Origin: Sulfitobacter albidus
GTDB taxonomy: Bacteria > Pseudomonadota > Alphaproteobacteria > Rhodobacterales > Rhodobacteraceae
Length of the DNA: 64,000 nucleotides
Direction: 5' to 3'
Assembly: GCF_018200035.1 (NCBI RefSeq)
Contig: NZ_CP073581.1
Span: 2,104,501-2,168,500 of the forward strand
The position numbers and the translations under genes were made by a program. How positions within the stretch are numbered: the stretch's first letter is position 1; every line of letters starts with the position of its first letter. Below the pieces are notes generated by a model, which was not told where the DNA came from, made no database searches, and saw only the letters and a list, made by a program, of their open reading frames with translations. Positions 19,197 to 28,122 of the stretch are shown piece after piece.

Positions 19197-20042
19197 ATGA
19201 AAAAACTGTCCAAGATCGTGCTGACCGGTGCCGCCGGGCGCCTCGGATCCTACCTGCGCGAACCGCTGAGCCAACTGTGCGACACGCTGGTGTCGACCGA
19301 TATCGCCGAACAACCCGGCACGCTCTACCCCGGTGAGAGCTACATGCAGGCCGACCTTGCGGATTTCGACGCCATGGGGGCCGTGATCGAGGGCGCCGAG
19401 ATGGTGATCCACATGGGCGCCTTTGTGGACGAAGGCCCGTTTGAGCAGCTCCTGGGTCCGAACTTCGTCGGCTCTTACAACGTGTGGGAAAACGCGCACC
19501 GGCACGGGGTGCGGCGGGTGGTCTATGCCTCTTCGATCCACGCAGTCGGCATGTATCCCAAGAACGAATTCATCGGCACCGACGTGCCGCATCGTCCCGA
19601 TACCTTCTACGGGCTCGCCAAGTGTTTCACCGAGGATCTGGGCCGGATGTATTGGGAAAAGCGCGGGCTGGAGAGCGTGCACATGCGCATCCTCAGCTGC
19701 GCGCAGGTCAATAACGCGCGCGCGCTGGGATCCTGGCTCAGCTACGATGATCTGATCCAGCTGGTGACGCGCTGCATCGACACGCCGGTCACGGGCTTTG
19801 CCATCATCTACGGCGTCAGCGACAACGACCGCGCGCCGGTCGATAACGCCAACGCGCATTTCCTGGGCTACCGCCCCAAGGACAACGCCGAAGTCTTTGC
19901 CGAAGAGGTGCTCGCCAATGAGCCGCGCATGGACCCGCACGACCCCAATCACATGTGCCACGGCGGCCCGTTCGCAGGTGTCGATCTGGGCAATTCGGGG
20001 CTGGCGGGCATGAACGTTATCGACGACACCAAGAAAACCTAG
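19197..20042 (+). CDS. NAD-dependent epimerase/dehydratase, uronate dehydrogenase-like
   Basis: 281-residue short-chain (extended) dehydrogenase. The Rossmann motif is TGAAGRLG (residues 11-18), the Ser of the catalytic triad lies in YASSIHAVGMYP, and the YxxxK pair in FYGLAKCFTEDLGRMYWEK. The overall pattern, including GYRPKDNAEVFAEE near the end, matches uronate dehydrogenases that oxidise galacturonate or glucuronate to lactones. That specificity is inferred from family resemblance only. It converges on the MarR regulator with overlapping stops. Confidence 0.8.
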   Translation: MKKLSKIVLTGAAGRLGSYLREPLSQLCDTLVSTDIAEQPGTLYPGESYMQADLADFDAMGAVIEGAEMVIHMGAFVDEGPFEQLLGPNFVGSYNVWENAHRHGVRRVVYASSIHAVGMYPKNEFIGTDVPHRPDTFYGLAKCFTEDLGRMYWEKRGLESVHMRILSCAQVNNARALGSWLSYDDLIQLVTRCIDTPVTGFAIIYGVSDNDRAPVDNANAHFLGYRPKDNAEVFAEEVLANEPRMDPHDPNHMCHGGPFAGVDLGNSGLAGMNVIDDTKKT

Positions 20043-20509
20043 AGGGGCTCGCGATCCTCGGAGGCGGTGTCGATGCGCCCCAGCACATCGAGAAACAGCT
20101 CAAGATCCGCTTCCGAGATCCCCTCGACCAGCCGCCGCTGACGGTGCTGCACGACTGGCAAGGTGGCTGCGACCATCGCCTTTCCGGCCGCGTCGATCCG
20201 CAGGATCTGCTGGCGACTGTCGATCTTGTCGACGCGCGAGGTGATGAGACCCCGCTCGACCAATCCGCGGATCTTGCGGCTTAGCTGCCCCTTGTCCATC
20301 TGCAACAGGCGCGCCAGTTGCGACATCGTCGTGTCGCCCATCGCGTCCAGCAATCGCAGCACGCGCCAATCCACCAGGCTGATGTCGGACTGCGTCTTGA
20401 GATAATGCGTGATCTGGGCGTTCAGCTTGTTCTGCGTCCGCGCGATACGGAACGTCAGAAACGACGTCAAATGCTCTGAAACAGCCGGTTTTTCGATCGG
20501 TTTATTCAT
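20039..20509 (-). CDS. MarR-family transcriptional regulator
   Basis: 156-residue winged-helix repressor starting MNKPIEKPAVSEHL. The recognition region is TTMSQLARLLQMDKGQLSRKIRGLVERGLI, with the wing at SRQQILRIDAAGKAM. It may control the convergent uronate dehydrogenase-like cluster or the membrane methyltransferase cluster, but nothing in the sequence decides this. ATG 20509 is chosen; the frame to 20632 reads like non-coding sequence. Confidence 0.88.
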   Translation of the reverse strand: MNKPIEKPAVSEHLTSFLTFRIARTQNKLNAQITHYLKTQSDISLVDWRVLRLLDAMGDTTMSQLARLLQMDKGQLSRKIRGLVERGLITSRVDKIDSRQQILRIDAAGKAMVAATLPVVQHRQRRLVEGISEADLELFLDVLGRIDTASEDREPL

Positions 20510-20643
20510 GGATTCACTTAGGACCCGTTCGGTTGACCTGTCAAGCACCCGCCCCCCTCGACTGACGTTTGGGACGCATAGGATAACCGCGATTCTAACA
20601 CCGCATAACGGTCTTGCGAAAGGGTTATTCAACTTTGGCGGGT

Positions 20644-21435
20644 TTATTTGCCGGGCAGGATGTAGGGCGTTCGCGCCCGGTAGTCCGCAAATTCACGACC
20701 GTAGCGCTTGGCAAACCGGCGTTCCTTGAGGCGCGGCGCGATCAGGCAGTAAGCGGTCAGCACCACCGCCAAAAGCAGCTGATCCGGCGTCCAGATCGGC
20801 ACCGTCCACAGCGTGAGCGCAAAAGAGACGTAGATCGGCTGGCGGATCACCCGGAACAGCCCCGCCGTGGGCATGCCCGGGTAAACGGGGCGCTTGCCCT
20901 GCGCCAGCGACATCCAGCCCAGCGCGCCCGATTGTACCTCTGCGCCCGCATCCACACTCGCCCAGCTCAGCAGCAGCCAACTGGCACCGTAGGCCGCGCA
21001 GACGATCCAGAATACGGCCCCCTCCGCCTGCCACCAGATGATGCCGCTAGGGGTCCACAGCAGGAACAGCAGCGCCAGTTGCACCGAGGCGATGATCGCA
21101 AAGACGGTCGTGCCCAGCGTCTTTGCGTGCGCCTCCGGCGCAAACCAGGCGAGATACCGTCGCCCCCGTCCGTTCAGCAGGAATGAATGCGCCAGCGGGA
21201 ATTGCAGCACCAGCGCCAGATTGGCGAGCCATGCCCAGGGCTGGGGCACCCGGCCAAAACTCTCGCTCAGCCCAAAGAACATCATCACGATCATCGCGCC
21301 CACCGCGAGCGCAAACAGCGTGTGGCACAGCACCCCATAGGCGGCCGCCAGCCAAAAGCGTCGCCCGGTCCAGCGCGTGCGAAACACACCGATGAGGAGC
21401 GTGACCAGCGGGGTCAGGGGACCGAGCCTAATCAA
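20644..21435 (-). CDS. Membrane methyltransferase-like protein (isoprenylcysteine MT/NnrU/MddA type)
   Basis: 263-residue polytopic protein with about six hydrophobic segments and the C-terminal block GLFRVIRQPIYVSFALTLWTVPIW followed by LKERRFAKRYGREFADYRARTPYILP. This corresponds to the SAM-binding end of isoprenylcysteine methyltransferase-like enzymes, where the usual motif is RHPxY; here it reads RQPIY. The NnrU/MddA subgroup includes methanethiol S-methyltransferases, a possible role in a marine sulfur-cycling bacterium. Its start overlaps the end of the UbiB-family gene. Confidence 0.65.
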   Translation of the reverse strand: MIRLGPLTPLVTLLIGVFRTRWTGRRFWLAAAYGVLCHTLFALAVGAMIVMMFFGLSESFGRVPQPWAWLANLALVLQFPLAHSFLLNGRGRRYLAWFAPEAHAKTLGTTVFAIIASVQLALLFLLWTPSGIIWWQAEGAVFWIVCAAYGASWLLLSWASVDAGAEVQSGALGWMSLAQGKRPVYPGMPTAGLFRVIRQPIYVSFALTLWTVPIWTPDQLLLAVVLTAYCLIAPRLKERRFAKRYGREFADYRARTPYILPGK

Positions 21436-22738
21436 GGTAGCGCGCCATCATCTGCGCCACCGGCAAGCGCACGCCAAGGCGCGCGCCCAGCAGGAACATC
21501 CCCGCCAGTTTTCGCTGCAGGAACAGAACTTCGGTGGGTACGACTGGGGGGATGAAACCGCCCCGCGCCAGTGCCTCGCCCTCGGCCTGCATCTGTCGGG
21601 AAAGGGTAGGATCGGCAAAATCAAAGGACTCCGCGCGCAGCGCGTCAAAGATCATTGCCATCATCCGCCGAATCCGTGTCAGGTGATGGGGCTCGGTTTT
21701 TTTATCAAAAAATCCGATAGATACGGCAATTTCCTCAACCACATCTAGATCCCCCGCAAGGCCACATCTCAACATCTTCCTGTAGGCCGTTGAAATCCTG
21801 TCAGAAACCCTACGCGTTGCGCCAAAATCCAACAGGACCACCTCTGCCGTACCTACCCTGTAGCGGTAGTTGGCAAAGTTAGGATCGGTCTGCATCAATT
21901 TGAATTCAAACAATTCTCTCAATGTCAGATCCAGCAGGCGTGCAACCAGCTGCGTCCGTACCTCTTCGCTTTCCGACACGGCTTCCTCGATGGGGCGGCT
22001 GGGCACAAAATCCATGGCGAGCACGGTGTCGGTGCTCCAATCGGGGTGGGCGCGCGGCAGCGTGATCCCATCGGCATCCGCCAGCAGCGTGCCAAAACGC
22101 GTCAGATGCGCCGCCTCGCGGAGATAGTCGGTTTCCTCGTGCAGCTGTGCCGCCGCCTCGTCGAGATAGGGCGCCAGCGAAAACCCCTTTGGCAACAGGC
22201 CCGACATGCGGATCAGCGCACCGACATTGGCCACATCACTGTCGATGGATTTGGCGACGCCGGGATATTGCACCTTGATCGCCAGATCGCGCCCGTCCGT
22301 CAGCCGCGCGCGATGCACCTGCCCGATTGAGGCTGCCGCGATGGGCCGCACGTCGAAGCGCGCGAATGACCGCCGCCATCCCTCGGGCCACGCCTGCGAC
22401 AACACCTTTGAGAGCTGCGCGGGAGGCATGAAATGCGCGTCATCGCGCAGGCGCGCCATGATCTGCGCAAGCTCCGGCGGCAGCACATCACCGGTGTCCA
22501 TCGATACCATCTGCCCGATCTTCATCGCAGCGCCGCGCATCTTGGCCAATTGGTCAGCGATGCGGGTTACATTCGACGGGGTCATCAGCAGACCGCGCCA
22601 CGAAGGCCGCTCCCCACGGCCCAGCGCGGCTGCCCCGCCCAGCGCCATGTTCCCGGCCACGCCGGCCGTCATGCCACTCAGCCGTCCGAGCCGCGCAAGA
22701 CGGCTGGAGGGCACAGGCAGACCGCGCGAACGGCTCAT
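21428..22738 (-). CDS. AarF/ABC1/UbiB-family kinase-like protein
   Basis: 436-residue atypical protein-kinase-like protein. It carries the family KxGQ motif in GAAMKIGQMVSMD, the alanine-rich loop PIAAASIGQVHRARL, the lysine in LAIKVQYPG and the metal-binding DFGATR. UbiB-type proteins support ubiquinone synthesis or lipid handling; this is a shorter, non-canonical relative and probably not the main UbiB. Residues about 269-349 are encoded in atypical low-GC codons (entry at 21690-21930). It is coupled to genes on both sides. Confidence 0.88.
   Translation of the reverse strand: MSRSRGLPVPSSRLARLGRLSGMTAGVAGNMALGGAAALGRGERPSWRGLLMTPSNVTRIADQLAKMRGAAMKIGQMVSMDTGDVLPPELAQIMARLRDDAHFMPPAQLSKVLSQAWPEGWRRSFARFDVRPIAAASIGQVHRARLTDGRDLAIKVQYPGVAKSIDSDVANVGALIRMSGLLPKGFSLAPYLDEAAAQLHEETDYLREAAHLTRFGTLLADADGITLPRAHPDWSTDTVLAMDFVPSRPIEEAVSESEEVRTQLVARLLDLTLRELFEFKLMQTDPNFANYRYRVGTAEVVLLDFGATRRVSDRISTAYRKMLRCGLAGDLDVVEEIAVSIGFFDKKTEPHHLTRIRRMMAMIFDALRAESFDFADPTLSRQMQAEGEALARGGFIPPVVPTEVLFLQRKLAGMFLLGARLGVRLPVAQMMARYLD
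21690..21930. other. Low-GC codon patch inside the UbiB-family gene
   Basis: About 240 bp where codons shift to AGG, AGA, CTA, TCT, GTA and T/A runs, while the protein (from the DPNFANYRYR region through DFGATR to SIGFFDKKTE) stays in frame and keeps the catalytic motif. The flanks return at once to GC-ending codons. It closely resembles the patch in ileS, and the same explanations apply: a short recombination tract from a low-GC donor, or assembly mixing. Confidence 0.55.
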
Positions 22739-22953
22739 TTGTAGTGCTCCCGCCGGTCGGAGAACCGCCGCACCCGCGCGCGCCAGCGCCGGTAACTGGC
22801 GGGTTTGAGCGTGGCACGCATCAGCGCCTTCACATCCTTCTCCGCAAGCCCGTATTCGGCCGCGATCGTGTCAAACGGCACGTGGTCGCTCAGTGCCATG
22901 GCAACGATGGCATCGACGTCAGCGGGGGCAAGGCTTTCGGCGGGGGAGCTCAT
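22735..22953 (-). CDS. TIGR03643/DUF2805 family small protein
   Basis: 72-residue protein, MSSPAESLAPADVDAIVAMA... with VPFDTIAAEYGLAEKDVKALMRATLKPASYRRWRARV, which is the signature of this small family and looks like a helix-turn-helix fold. Function unknown. Its stop overlaps the UbiB-family start and its start overlaps the CIA30 stop, so all are read as one operon. Confidence 0.85.
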   Translation of the reverse strand: MSSPAESLAPADVDAIVAMALSDHVPFDTIAAEYGLAEKDVKALMRATLKPASYRRWRARVRRFSDRREHYK

Positions 22954-23474
22954 TCATGAAACCCGATCTTTGACACGGCAATGTCGGCGGTCATCTCGGC
23001 GCCGTAGGCCAAAACGCCGATGCGGCGCAGCGCGCCTGCGTCAAAGGGTGCGTCGGTCTTGTTCGCCTCGAAGGCGGTGAACGGCAGACGGATCTCGGTC
23101 CATTCCGCAGGTGCCTCGAACGTCGCGCGATAGCTTTGCCAAGGGCGGGTCAGATCGGTGGTGCGCAGGCGCAGATCGTAGGTCGCGCCGTTGCCGTAGA
23201 CCGTCAGGACCACGCCCGAATGCGCCGACGGATCGGCGCCCTGCGGCACGTCGAACGCCATCTGCACAAAGCCGCCGTTGTTGTCCAACGAGACTTCGCC
23301 GGTCAGCCGCGCCGCCTCGCGACCGGCGACCTCCTCATGGCTCAACCTCCCGGTTGAGACACCGCCCATCACCGTATCGGCGACATATTCCCATTCGGGG
23401 TTCAGGTCTTGCATCGTTTCGGCCTCTCCGGCAGAGGGCAAAAGCAAAGCAAGACAAAACAGGGGTCCGCGCAT
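22950..23474 (-). CDS. CIA30-family secreted protein
   Basis: 174-residue protein with an N-terminal signal peptide (MRGPLFCLALLLPSAGEAET) and a CIA30/NDUFAF1-like beta-sandwich: WEYVADTVMGGVSTGRL, NGGFVQMAFDV, YDLRLRTTDLTRPWQSYRA and IRLPFTAFEA. In mitochondria CIA30 assists complex I assembly; bacterial secreted versions are uncharacterised and may bind carbohydrate. ATG 23474 gives the signal peptide, whereas the longer frame does not. Confidence 0.85.
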   Translation of the reverse strand: MRGPLFCLALLLPSAGEAETMQDLNPEWEYVADTVMGGVSTGRLSHEEVAGREAARLTGEVSLDNNGGFVQMAFDVPQGADPSAHSGVVLTVYGNGATYDLRLRTTDLTRPWQSYRATFEAPAEWTEIRLPFTAFEANKTDAPFDAGALRRIGVLAYGAEMTADIAVSKIGFHE

Positions 23475-23610
23475 TGTTCTGTCCTCATTGATAAGTAGTT
23501 CGCAATTAGCGGCAGCGTGGCCAAAATCCAGCGGGGCGCGACCATCCGTCCCGGCCCCTCTGGCCATTGAGGCACAATGGCTTAGCTGTGGGGCATGCGA
23601 GGGGTGCGGC

Positions 23611-24267
23611 ATGCTATTGACGGTCAACAATCTTGAGAAATCCTTTGCCGGGGCGGATGGCCCCGTTGACGTGCTGCGGGGCGTTTCGCTGACGCTCGAC
23701 GCGGGCGAGACGCTGGCATTGACCGGGGAAAGCGGATCGGGCAAGAGCACGCTGATGCACCTGATCGGCGGGCTGGACGAAGCGGACGCAGGCCAGATCA
23801 CCCTCGACGGGCGCGAGGTGGTCGCGATGGACGATGCCGCCCGCGCGGCGCTGCGGCGCGACACGGTCGGCATCGTCTTTCAGCAGTTCAATCTGATCCC
23901 CTCTCTCGACGTGCGGGCCAATATCGCGTTTCAGGCGCGGCTTGCGGGGCGCTACGACGCGGAGGCGGCGCAAACGCTGGCGGAGCGGCTGGGCCTTGGT
24001 GCGCAGCTGGGCAAATACCCCGAGCAATTGTCCGGCGGCCAGCAGCAGCGCGTGGCCATTGCCCGCGCTCTTGCCGCGCGTCCACGCCTGATCCTCGCGG
24101 ATGAGCCGACCGGCAACCTGGATGAGGCGACGGCGGCCGACGTCATGGAACAGATGCTGGCGCTGGTGGCCGAGACCGGGGCCGCACTGATGATGGTCAC
24201 CCATTCGCCGGCCCTCGCAGGTCGGCTGGGCCGGCGGCTGCACCTGAGCCGCGGGCGGCTGGCATGA
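23611..24267 (+). CDS. ABC transporter ATP-binding protein (LolD/MacB type)
   Basis: 218-residue ATPase. Walker A GESGSGKST, Q-loop GIVFQQFNLIPSL, signature LSGGQQQRVAIARALA, Walker B LILADEPTGNLD and the switch histidine MMVTHS are all present. It belongs with the FtsX-type permease (start overlapping by 4 bp) and the AttH-like protein downstream. This three-gene set matches the AttEFGH-type exporters described in vibrios, so the complex probably works on the envelope rather than importing a nutrient. Confidence 0.92.
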   Translation: MLLTVNNLEKSFAGADGPVDVLRGVSLTLDAGETLALTGESGSGKSTLMHLIGGLDEADAGQITLDGREVVAMDDAARAALRRDTVGIVFQQFNLIPSLDVRANIAFQARLAGRYDAEAAQTLAERLGLGAQLGKYPEQLSGGQQQRVAIARALAARPRLILADEPTGNLDEATAADVMEQMLALVAETGAALMMVTHSPALAGRLGRRLHLSRGRLA

Positions 24268-26663
24268 ACCGCACCGCACTTTCCGCGTTGTGGTCACACT
24301 GGCGGCGGGCACCGGTGCAGCTGTTTACGCTGCTGGCGGGTTTGGCGCTGGCCACGGCCCTGTGGTCGGGGGTGCAGGCCGTCAACGCCGAGGCGCGGGC
24401 AAGCTATGACGCCGCCGCGGCAACCCTTGGCGAAGGGCAATTCGACCAGTTGCTGCCGGGCGAAGGCGACACCATCGCGCAGCAAACCTATATCGATCTG
24501 CGGCGGGCTGGCTGGCTGGTGGGTCCGGTGGTTGACGCCCGGATCGGCCCGCCCGGCGCGCGCATCCGCCTGATCGGGATGGATCCGCTGACCGCGCCGG
24601 GCGGTCTGGCCCCCGTGGGCGGCGACGGTGCGGTGGATTTGCAGAGCTTCCTGCGGGAGCGTCCGGTTTTTGCAAATGCCGCTACCGCCGAGCGGTTGGC
24701 CGGGCTCATCGACGCCCCCATCGAAATTGTGGCCGACATCGCCCCGGATACCGCCATCACCGACATTCCCGTGGCCCAGCGCCTGCTCGACCTCGATGGT
24801 CGCCTCAGCCGCTTGATCGTGGCCCAGACCCAGCCCATCGGGCGTCCGCCGCTGGCAGAGATCGCCCCGGGGCTCGTCCGACAGCCCGCGCAGGGCGGCA
24901 GCGATGTGGCGCGGCTGACGGACAGCTTCCACCTCAACCTCACCGCCTTCGGGTTGCTGAGCTTTGCCGTGGGCATTTTCATCGTGCACGGCGCCATCGG
25001 TCTCGCCTTCGAGCAGCGGCGCGGCATGGTGCGCACCCTGCGCGCGCTGGGTCTGCCGCTGGGTCGGTTGATCGCCCTCATGGCGGCAGAGCTGTTGGTG
25101 CTGGCGCTCGTGGGCGGCGGCGTGGGCGTCTTGCTGGGCTATACCGTGGCGGCAGCGCTGCTGCCGGATGTGGCTGCGACCCTCGAAGGGCTGTACGGTG
25201 CGCAGGTCTCGGGCACGTTGCAGCTGCGCCCGGCGTGGTGGCTGTCCGGTCTGGCAATTGCGGTGGCGGGCACGGGCGTGGCGGCGGCGGGCGCGCTGTG
25301 GGGGATTGCGCGGTTGCCGCTTTTGACCAGCGCGCGTCCCCGCGCGTGGTCGCTGGCGCGCGGCGGGATGCGGCGGTTGCAGGTCGGTGCAGCGCTGGTG
25401 CTGGCGCTCGTGGCGCTTGCGCTCTGGAGCTTTTCGGAGGGGCTGGTGATGGGCTTTGGGCTGCTGGGCTGCCTGCTGATCGGCGCCGCGCTTGCCCTGC
25501 CCGCCCTGCTCGACGCCATTCTCGCCCTTGCGGCGCGGGGCGAGAGTGGCCCGGTACGCGCATGGTTCTGGGCCGACACACGCCAGCAGGTTCCGGGGCT
25601 GAGCCTGGCGCTGATGGCGTTGCTGCTGGCCATGGCGGCGAACGTCGGCGTCTCGACCATGGTGTCGAGTTTCCGGCTGACCTTTGTCGGCTTTCTGGAT
25701 CAACGGCTCGCCTCCGAGCTCTATGTCTCGGCGCAGAGCGTTGAAGAGGCCGCACGGCTTGAGCCTTTCGCCACCGCGCGGGCGCGCGAGGTGCTGCCGC
25801 TGCTGTCGGTCGAGACCCCGCTTGCCGGGCTGCCCGCCGAGCTCTACGGCGCCCGGATCGGCGCCACCTACCGCGACAGCTGGCAACTGCTCGATGGGCG
25901 CGCGGATGTCTGGGACAGGGTCGCGGCCGGTGAGGCGCTGCTGATCAACGAACAACTCGCCCGCCGCGCGGATCTGTGGGTCGGCGATACGCTGGCGATC
26001 GGGGGCGGCACGGCGCTGCCCATCGGGGGTGTCTTTGGCGACTACGGCAATCCCATCGGGGAGGCGATCGTGGGCGAGGATCTCTTTCGCAGCCTGCACC
26101 CGCAGGTCCGCGCCACCCGCTTTGGCCTGCGCACGCAAGACCCCGCGGCGCTGCGCGCGGCACTTGTCGATGATTTTGGCCTGCCCGGGAGCGCAATCAC
26201 CGATCAAGCACAGATCAAGGCGTTCTCGCTCCAGGTGTTCGAGCGCACCTTCACCGTCACCACCGCGCTGAATGTGCTGACACTGGCCGTCGCGGGTTTC
26301 GCGATATTCATGAGCCTTCTGACCCTCGCCGCCATGCGCCTGCCGCAGCTTGCCCCCGCCTGGGCGCTGGGCATTACGCGCCGCAAGCTGGGTCTGCTCG
26401 AAATGCTGCGCGCGGTGCTGCTGAGCGTGCTGACGGCGGTGCTGGCACTCCCCCTCGGGCTGGCGTTGGCCTGGATTTTGCTGGCGGTCGTCAATGTCGA
26501 GGCTTTCGGCTGGCGCTTGCCGATGTATCTGTTTCCGCTCGACTATCTGCGGCTGGCGGGCTTTGCGCTGGGGGCCGCCGTGCTGGCCGCCGCCCTGCCC
26601 GCGCGGCGCCTGATGCGGATCCCCCCCACCGCTTTGCTGAAGGTCTTTGCCAATGAACGTTGA
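24264..26663 (+). CDS. ABC transporter permease, FtsX/MacB family
   Basis: 799-residue permease with two FtsX modules: an N-terminal transmembrane helix (FTLLAGLALATALWSGVQAV), a periplasmic domain, three helices around residues 225-350, a central pair of helices, a second periplasmic domain, and three C-terminal helices ending LMRIPPTALLKVF. The architecture is that of AttF/YbbP-like transporters. Its partner ATPase is the preceding gene. The last 11 bp overlap the start of the AttH-like gene. Confidence 0.9.
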   Translation: MNRTALSALWSHWRRAPVQLFTLLAGLALATALWSGVQAVNAEARASYDAAAATLGEGQFDQLLPGEGDTIAQQTYIDLRRAGWLVGPVVDARIGPPGARIRLIGMDPLTAPGGLAPVGGDGAVDLQSFLRERPVFANAATAERLAGLIDAPIEIVADIAPDTAITDIPVAQRLLDLDGRLSRLIVAQTQPIGRPPLAEIAPGLVRQPAQGGSDVARLTDSFHLNLTAFGLLSFAVGIFIVHGAIGLAFEQRRGMVRTLRALGLPLGRLIALMAAELLVLALVGGGVGVLLGYTVAAALLPDVAATLEGLYGAQVSGTLQLRPAWWLSGLAIAVAGTGVAAAGALWGIARLPLLTSARPRAWSLARGGMRRLQVGAALVLALVALALWSFSEGLVMGFGLLGCLLIGAALALPALLDAILALAARGESGPVRAWFWADTRQQVPGLSLALMALLLAMAANVGVSTMVSSFRLTFVGFLDQRLASELYVSAQSVEEAARLEPFATARAREVLPLLSVETPLAGLPAELYGARIGATYRDSWQLLDGRADVWDRVAAGEALLINEQLARRADLWVGDTLAIGGGTALPIGGVFGDYGNPIGEAIVGEDLFRSLHPQVRATRFGLRTQDPAALRAALVDDFGLPGSAITDQAQIKAFSLQVFERTFTVTTALNVLTLAVAGFAIFMSLLTLAAMRLPQLAPAWALGITRRKLGLLEMLRAVLLSVLTAVLALPLGLALAWILLAVVNVEAFGWRLPMYLFPLDYLRLAGFALGAAVLAAALPARRLMRIPPTALLKVFANER

Positions 26664-27711
26664 TCTGCTCCGCGCTGTCCCGCACGCGCTTGTCGCCGTG
26701 CTGATGCTTGTACAGGGCGCGCTGGCCCAAGGCTTTGCCGGGATGGGCAGTGAGGCGGAAGGGTTCAGCGTGCCGCAACCCGCGCCGCAGTTCCGCTTTC
26801 CCGCCGATCACGGCGCGCACCCGGATTACCGCATTGAATGGTGGTACCTGACAGCCAATATGACCGGCCCGGACGGTACGGCGTACGGATTGCAATGGAC
26901 GCTTTTCCGCTCCGCCCTCGCCCCCGAGGAGCGGCCGGGATGGGAGAGCCCGCAGGTCTGGTTTGCCCATGCCGCCGTAACAACCCCGCAGGCGCATCAC
27001 GTGGCCGAACGCTTTGCCCGGGGCGGGATCGGACAGGCGGGTGTGCGCGCGGCCCCTTTCGCCGCCTGGATCGATGAATGGCAGCTTGCCGGCCCGGATT
27101 TCGACCGGCTGACCCTAACCGCCGCCGGGGCTGATTTCGCCTATAACGTCGATCTGCGCGCCACCGGGCCGTTGGTTTTTCACGGCGATGAAGGCTATTC
27201 AGTGAAATCCGCGCAGGGACAGGCGAGCTATTACTATTCGCAGCCTTCTTTTGCACTATCCGGCACGCTGTCGCTGCCGCAGGGTGAGGTTGCCGTGACC
27301 GGCACGGCCTGGCTCGACCGCGAATGGTCCAGCCAGCCGCTTGCAGCCGATCAGACCGGATGGGACTGGTTTTCGCTGTCATTCGACGATGGAGACAAGC
27401 TGATGGGCTTCCGATTGCGCGAAAGCGACGGGGAGACCTTCAGCTCCGGCACGTGGATCGACCGTGAAGGCGGCGCGACCCCCCTTCCGCCCAATGTATT
27501 CAAGGCCGTGCCTGGCACCCTGCACAGTGTCAACGGACGCGAGATCCCCACCCTATGGCAGATCACCCTGCCCCCCCACGGCGTCGACATCACGGTCGAG
27601 GCAATCAACCCTGACGCCTACATGGATGTCTCGGTACCTTACTGGGAAGGCCCTGTCCGCGTCACCGGCAGCCACGAAGGCATCGGCTACCTCGAGATGA
27701 CGGGCTATTGA
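26653..27711 (+). CDS. AttH/CrtC-like lipocalin-fold protein
   Basis: 352-residue exported protein with an N-terminal signal peptide (LVAVLMLVQGALAQG). It has the paired lipocalin-like domains of the AttH/carotenoid 1,2-hydratase family: ADHGAHPDYRIEWWYLTANM, YGLQWTLFRSALAP, GTAWLDREWSSQPL and GWDWFSLSFDDGDKLMGFRLR. In an AttEFGH-like operon it is the likely periplasmic partner of the exporter. There are no carotenoid genes here, so a hydratase role is unlikely. It is the last chromosomal gene before the island. Confidence 0.87.
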   Translation: MNVDLLRAVPHALVAVLMLVQGALAQGFAGMGSEAEGFSVPQPAPQFRFPADHGAHPDYRIEWWYLTANMTGPDGTAYGLQWTLFRSALAPEERPGWESPQVWFAHAAVTTPQAHHVAERFARGGIGQAGVRAAPFAAWIDEWQLAGPDFDRLTLTAAGADFAYNVDLRATGPLVFHGDEGYSVKSAQGQASYYYSQPSFALSGTLSLPQGEVAVTGTAWLDREWSSQPLAADQTGWDWFSLSFDDGDKLMGFRLRESDGETFSSGTWIDREGGATPLPPNVFKAVPGTLHSVNGREIPTLWQITLPPHGVDITVEAINPDAYMDVSVPYWEGPVRVTGSHEGIGYLEMTGY

Positions 27712-27782
27712 AGCACCGCAAAAGCACATCTGGGAATGCTCCCACCAAAAAATGCGGTTGAAGGATCAGATGTGGAAGGTTG

Positions 27783-27797
27783 ATGGCGGAGACGAAG
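27783..27797 (+). repeat. Distal attachment-site repeat (attL-like)
   Basis: ATGGCGGAGACGAAG, identical to the end of tRNA-Ser(GCT) at 39292-39306 and in the same orientation. It lies 71 bp after the AttH-like stop, exactly where chromosomal GC and codon bias end. Confidence 0.75.
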
Positions 27798-27802
27798 ACC
27801 GC

Positions 27803-27827
27803 TGACCTGCTCCCCTGAAAAATCCGG
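27803..27827 (+). repeat. Solitary IS3-family terminal repeat
   Basis: TGACCTGCTCCCCTGAAA followed by AATCCGG repeats the outer end of the IS3 element at 32433-32457, with small differences further in. No transposase follows, so it is the scar of a related IS, sitting directly next to the attachment repeat. Confidence 0.6.
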
Positions 27828-28122
27828 TGTTGTGAGCCAAGCATGTGCTACGGACACCGGAACTGGCCGTGATCCTCGCAAATCAGACCACCGCCAAAAT
27901 AAATGCCGTATCAGCGAAGTCAGCATCACGGCGCAATCAAGCCCTCGCTTCAGAGACGCTCGACTAAGCTTCGCGCTCTGGTTCAAAGGAGGTTGGAGAT
28001 CCTGCACAAAAAATCTTGCAACTACACCCAAAACTGATCCTACTGTGAGAGGAAGACAGATTTTGCGGAATTAGCGGGCCTATTACACCTCAGTCAGCAA
28101 TGTAAAAAAATATGACTTACCA

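Larger units (their letters stand above)
27712..28122. other. Gene-free stretch at left island border
   Basis: Roughly 410 bp without a credible gene. It holds the att-like repeat and, six bases later, a solitary IS3-type terminal repeat (27803-27827), then AT-richer filler including a run of seven A just before the first island gene. The open frames here have no coding bias. Confidence 0.5.

Noticed and set aside
24294..26207. 637-codon open frame antisense to the ABC permease
   Set aside because: Gln/Arg/His-rich shadow; the sense strand encodes a clear FtsX permease.
27705..28031. 108-codon minus-strand frame at the left island border
   Set aside because: Spans the att-like repeat and the IS terminus, so it is a mixture of unrelated pieces.
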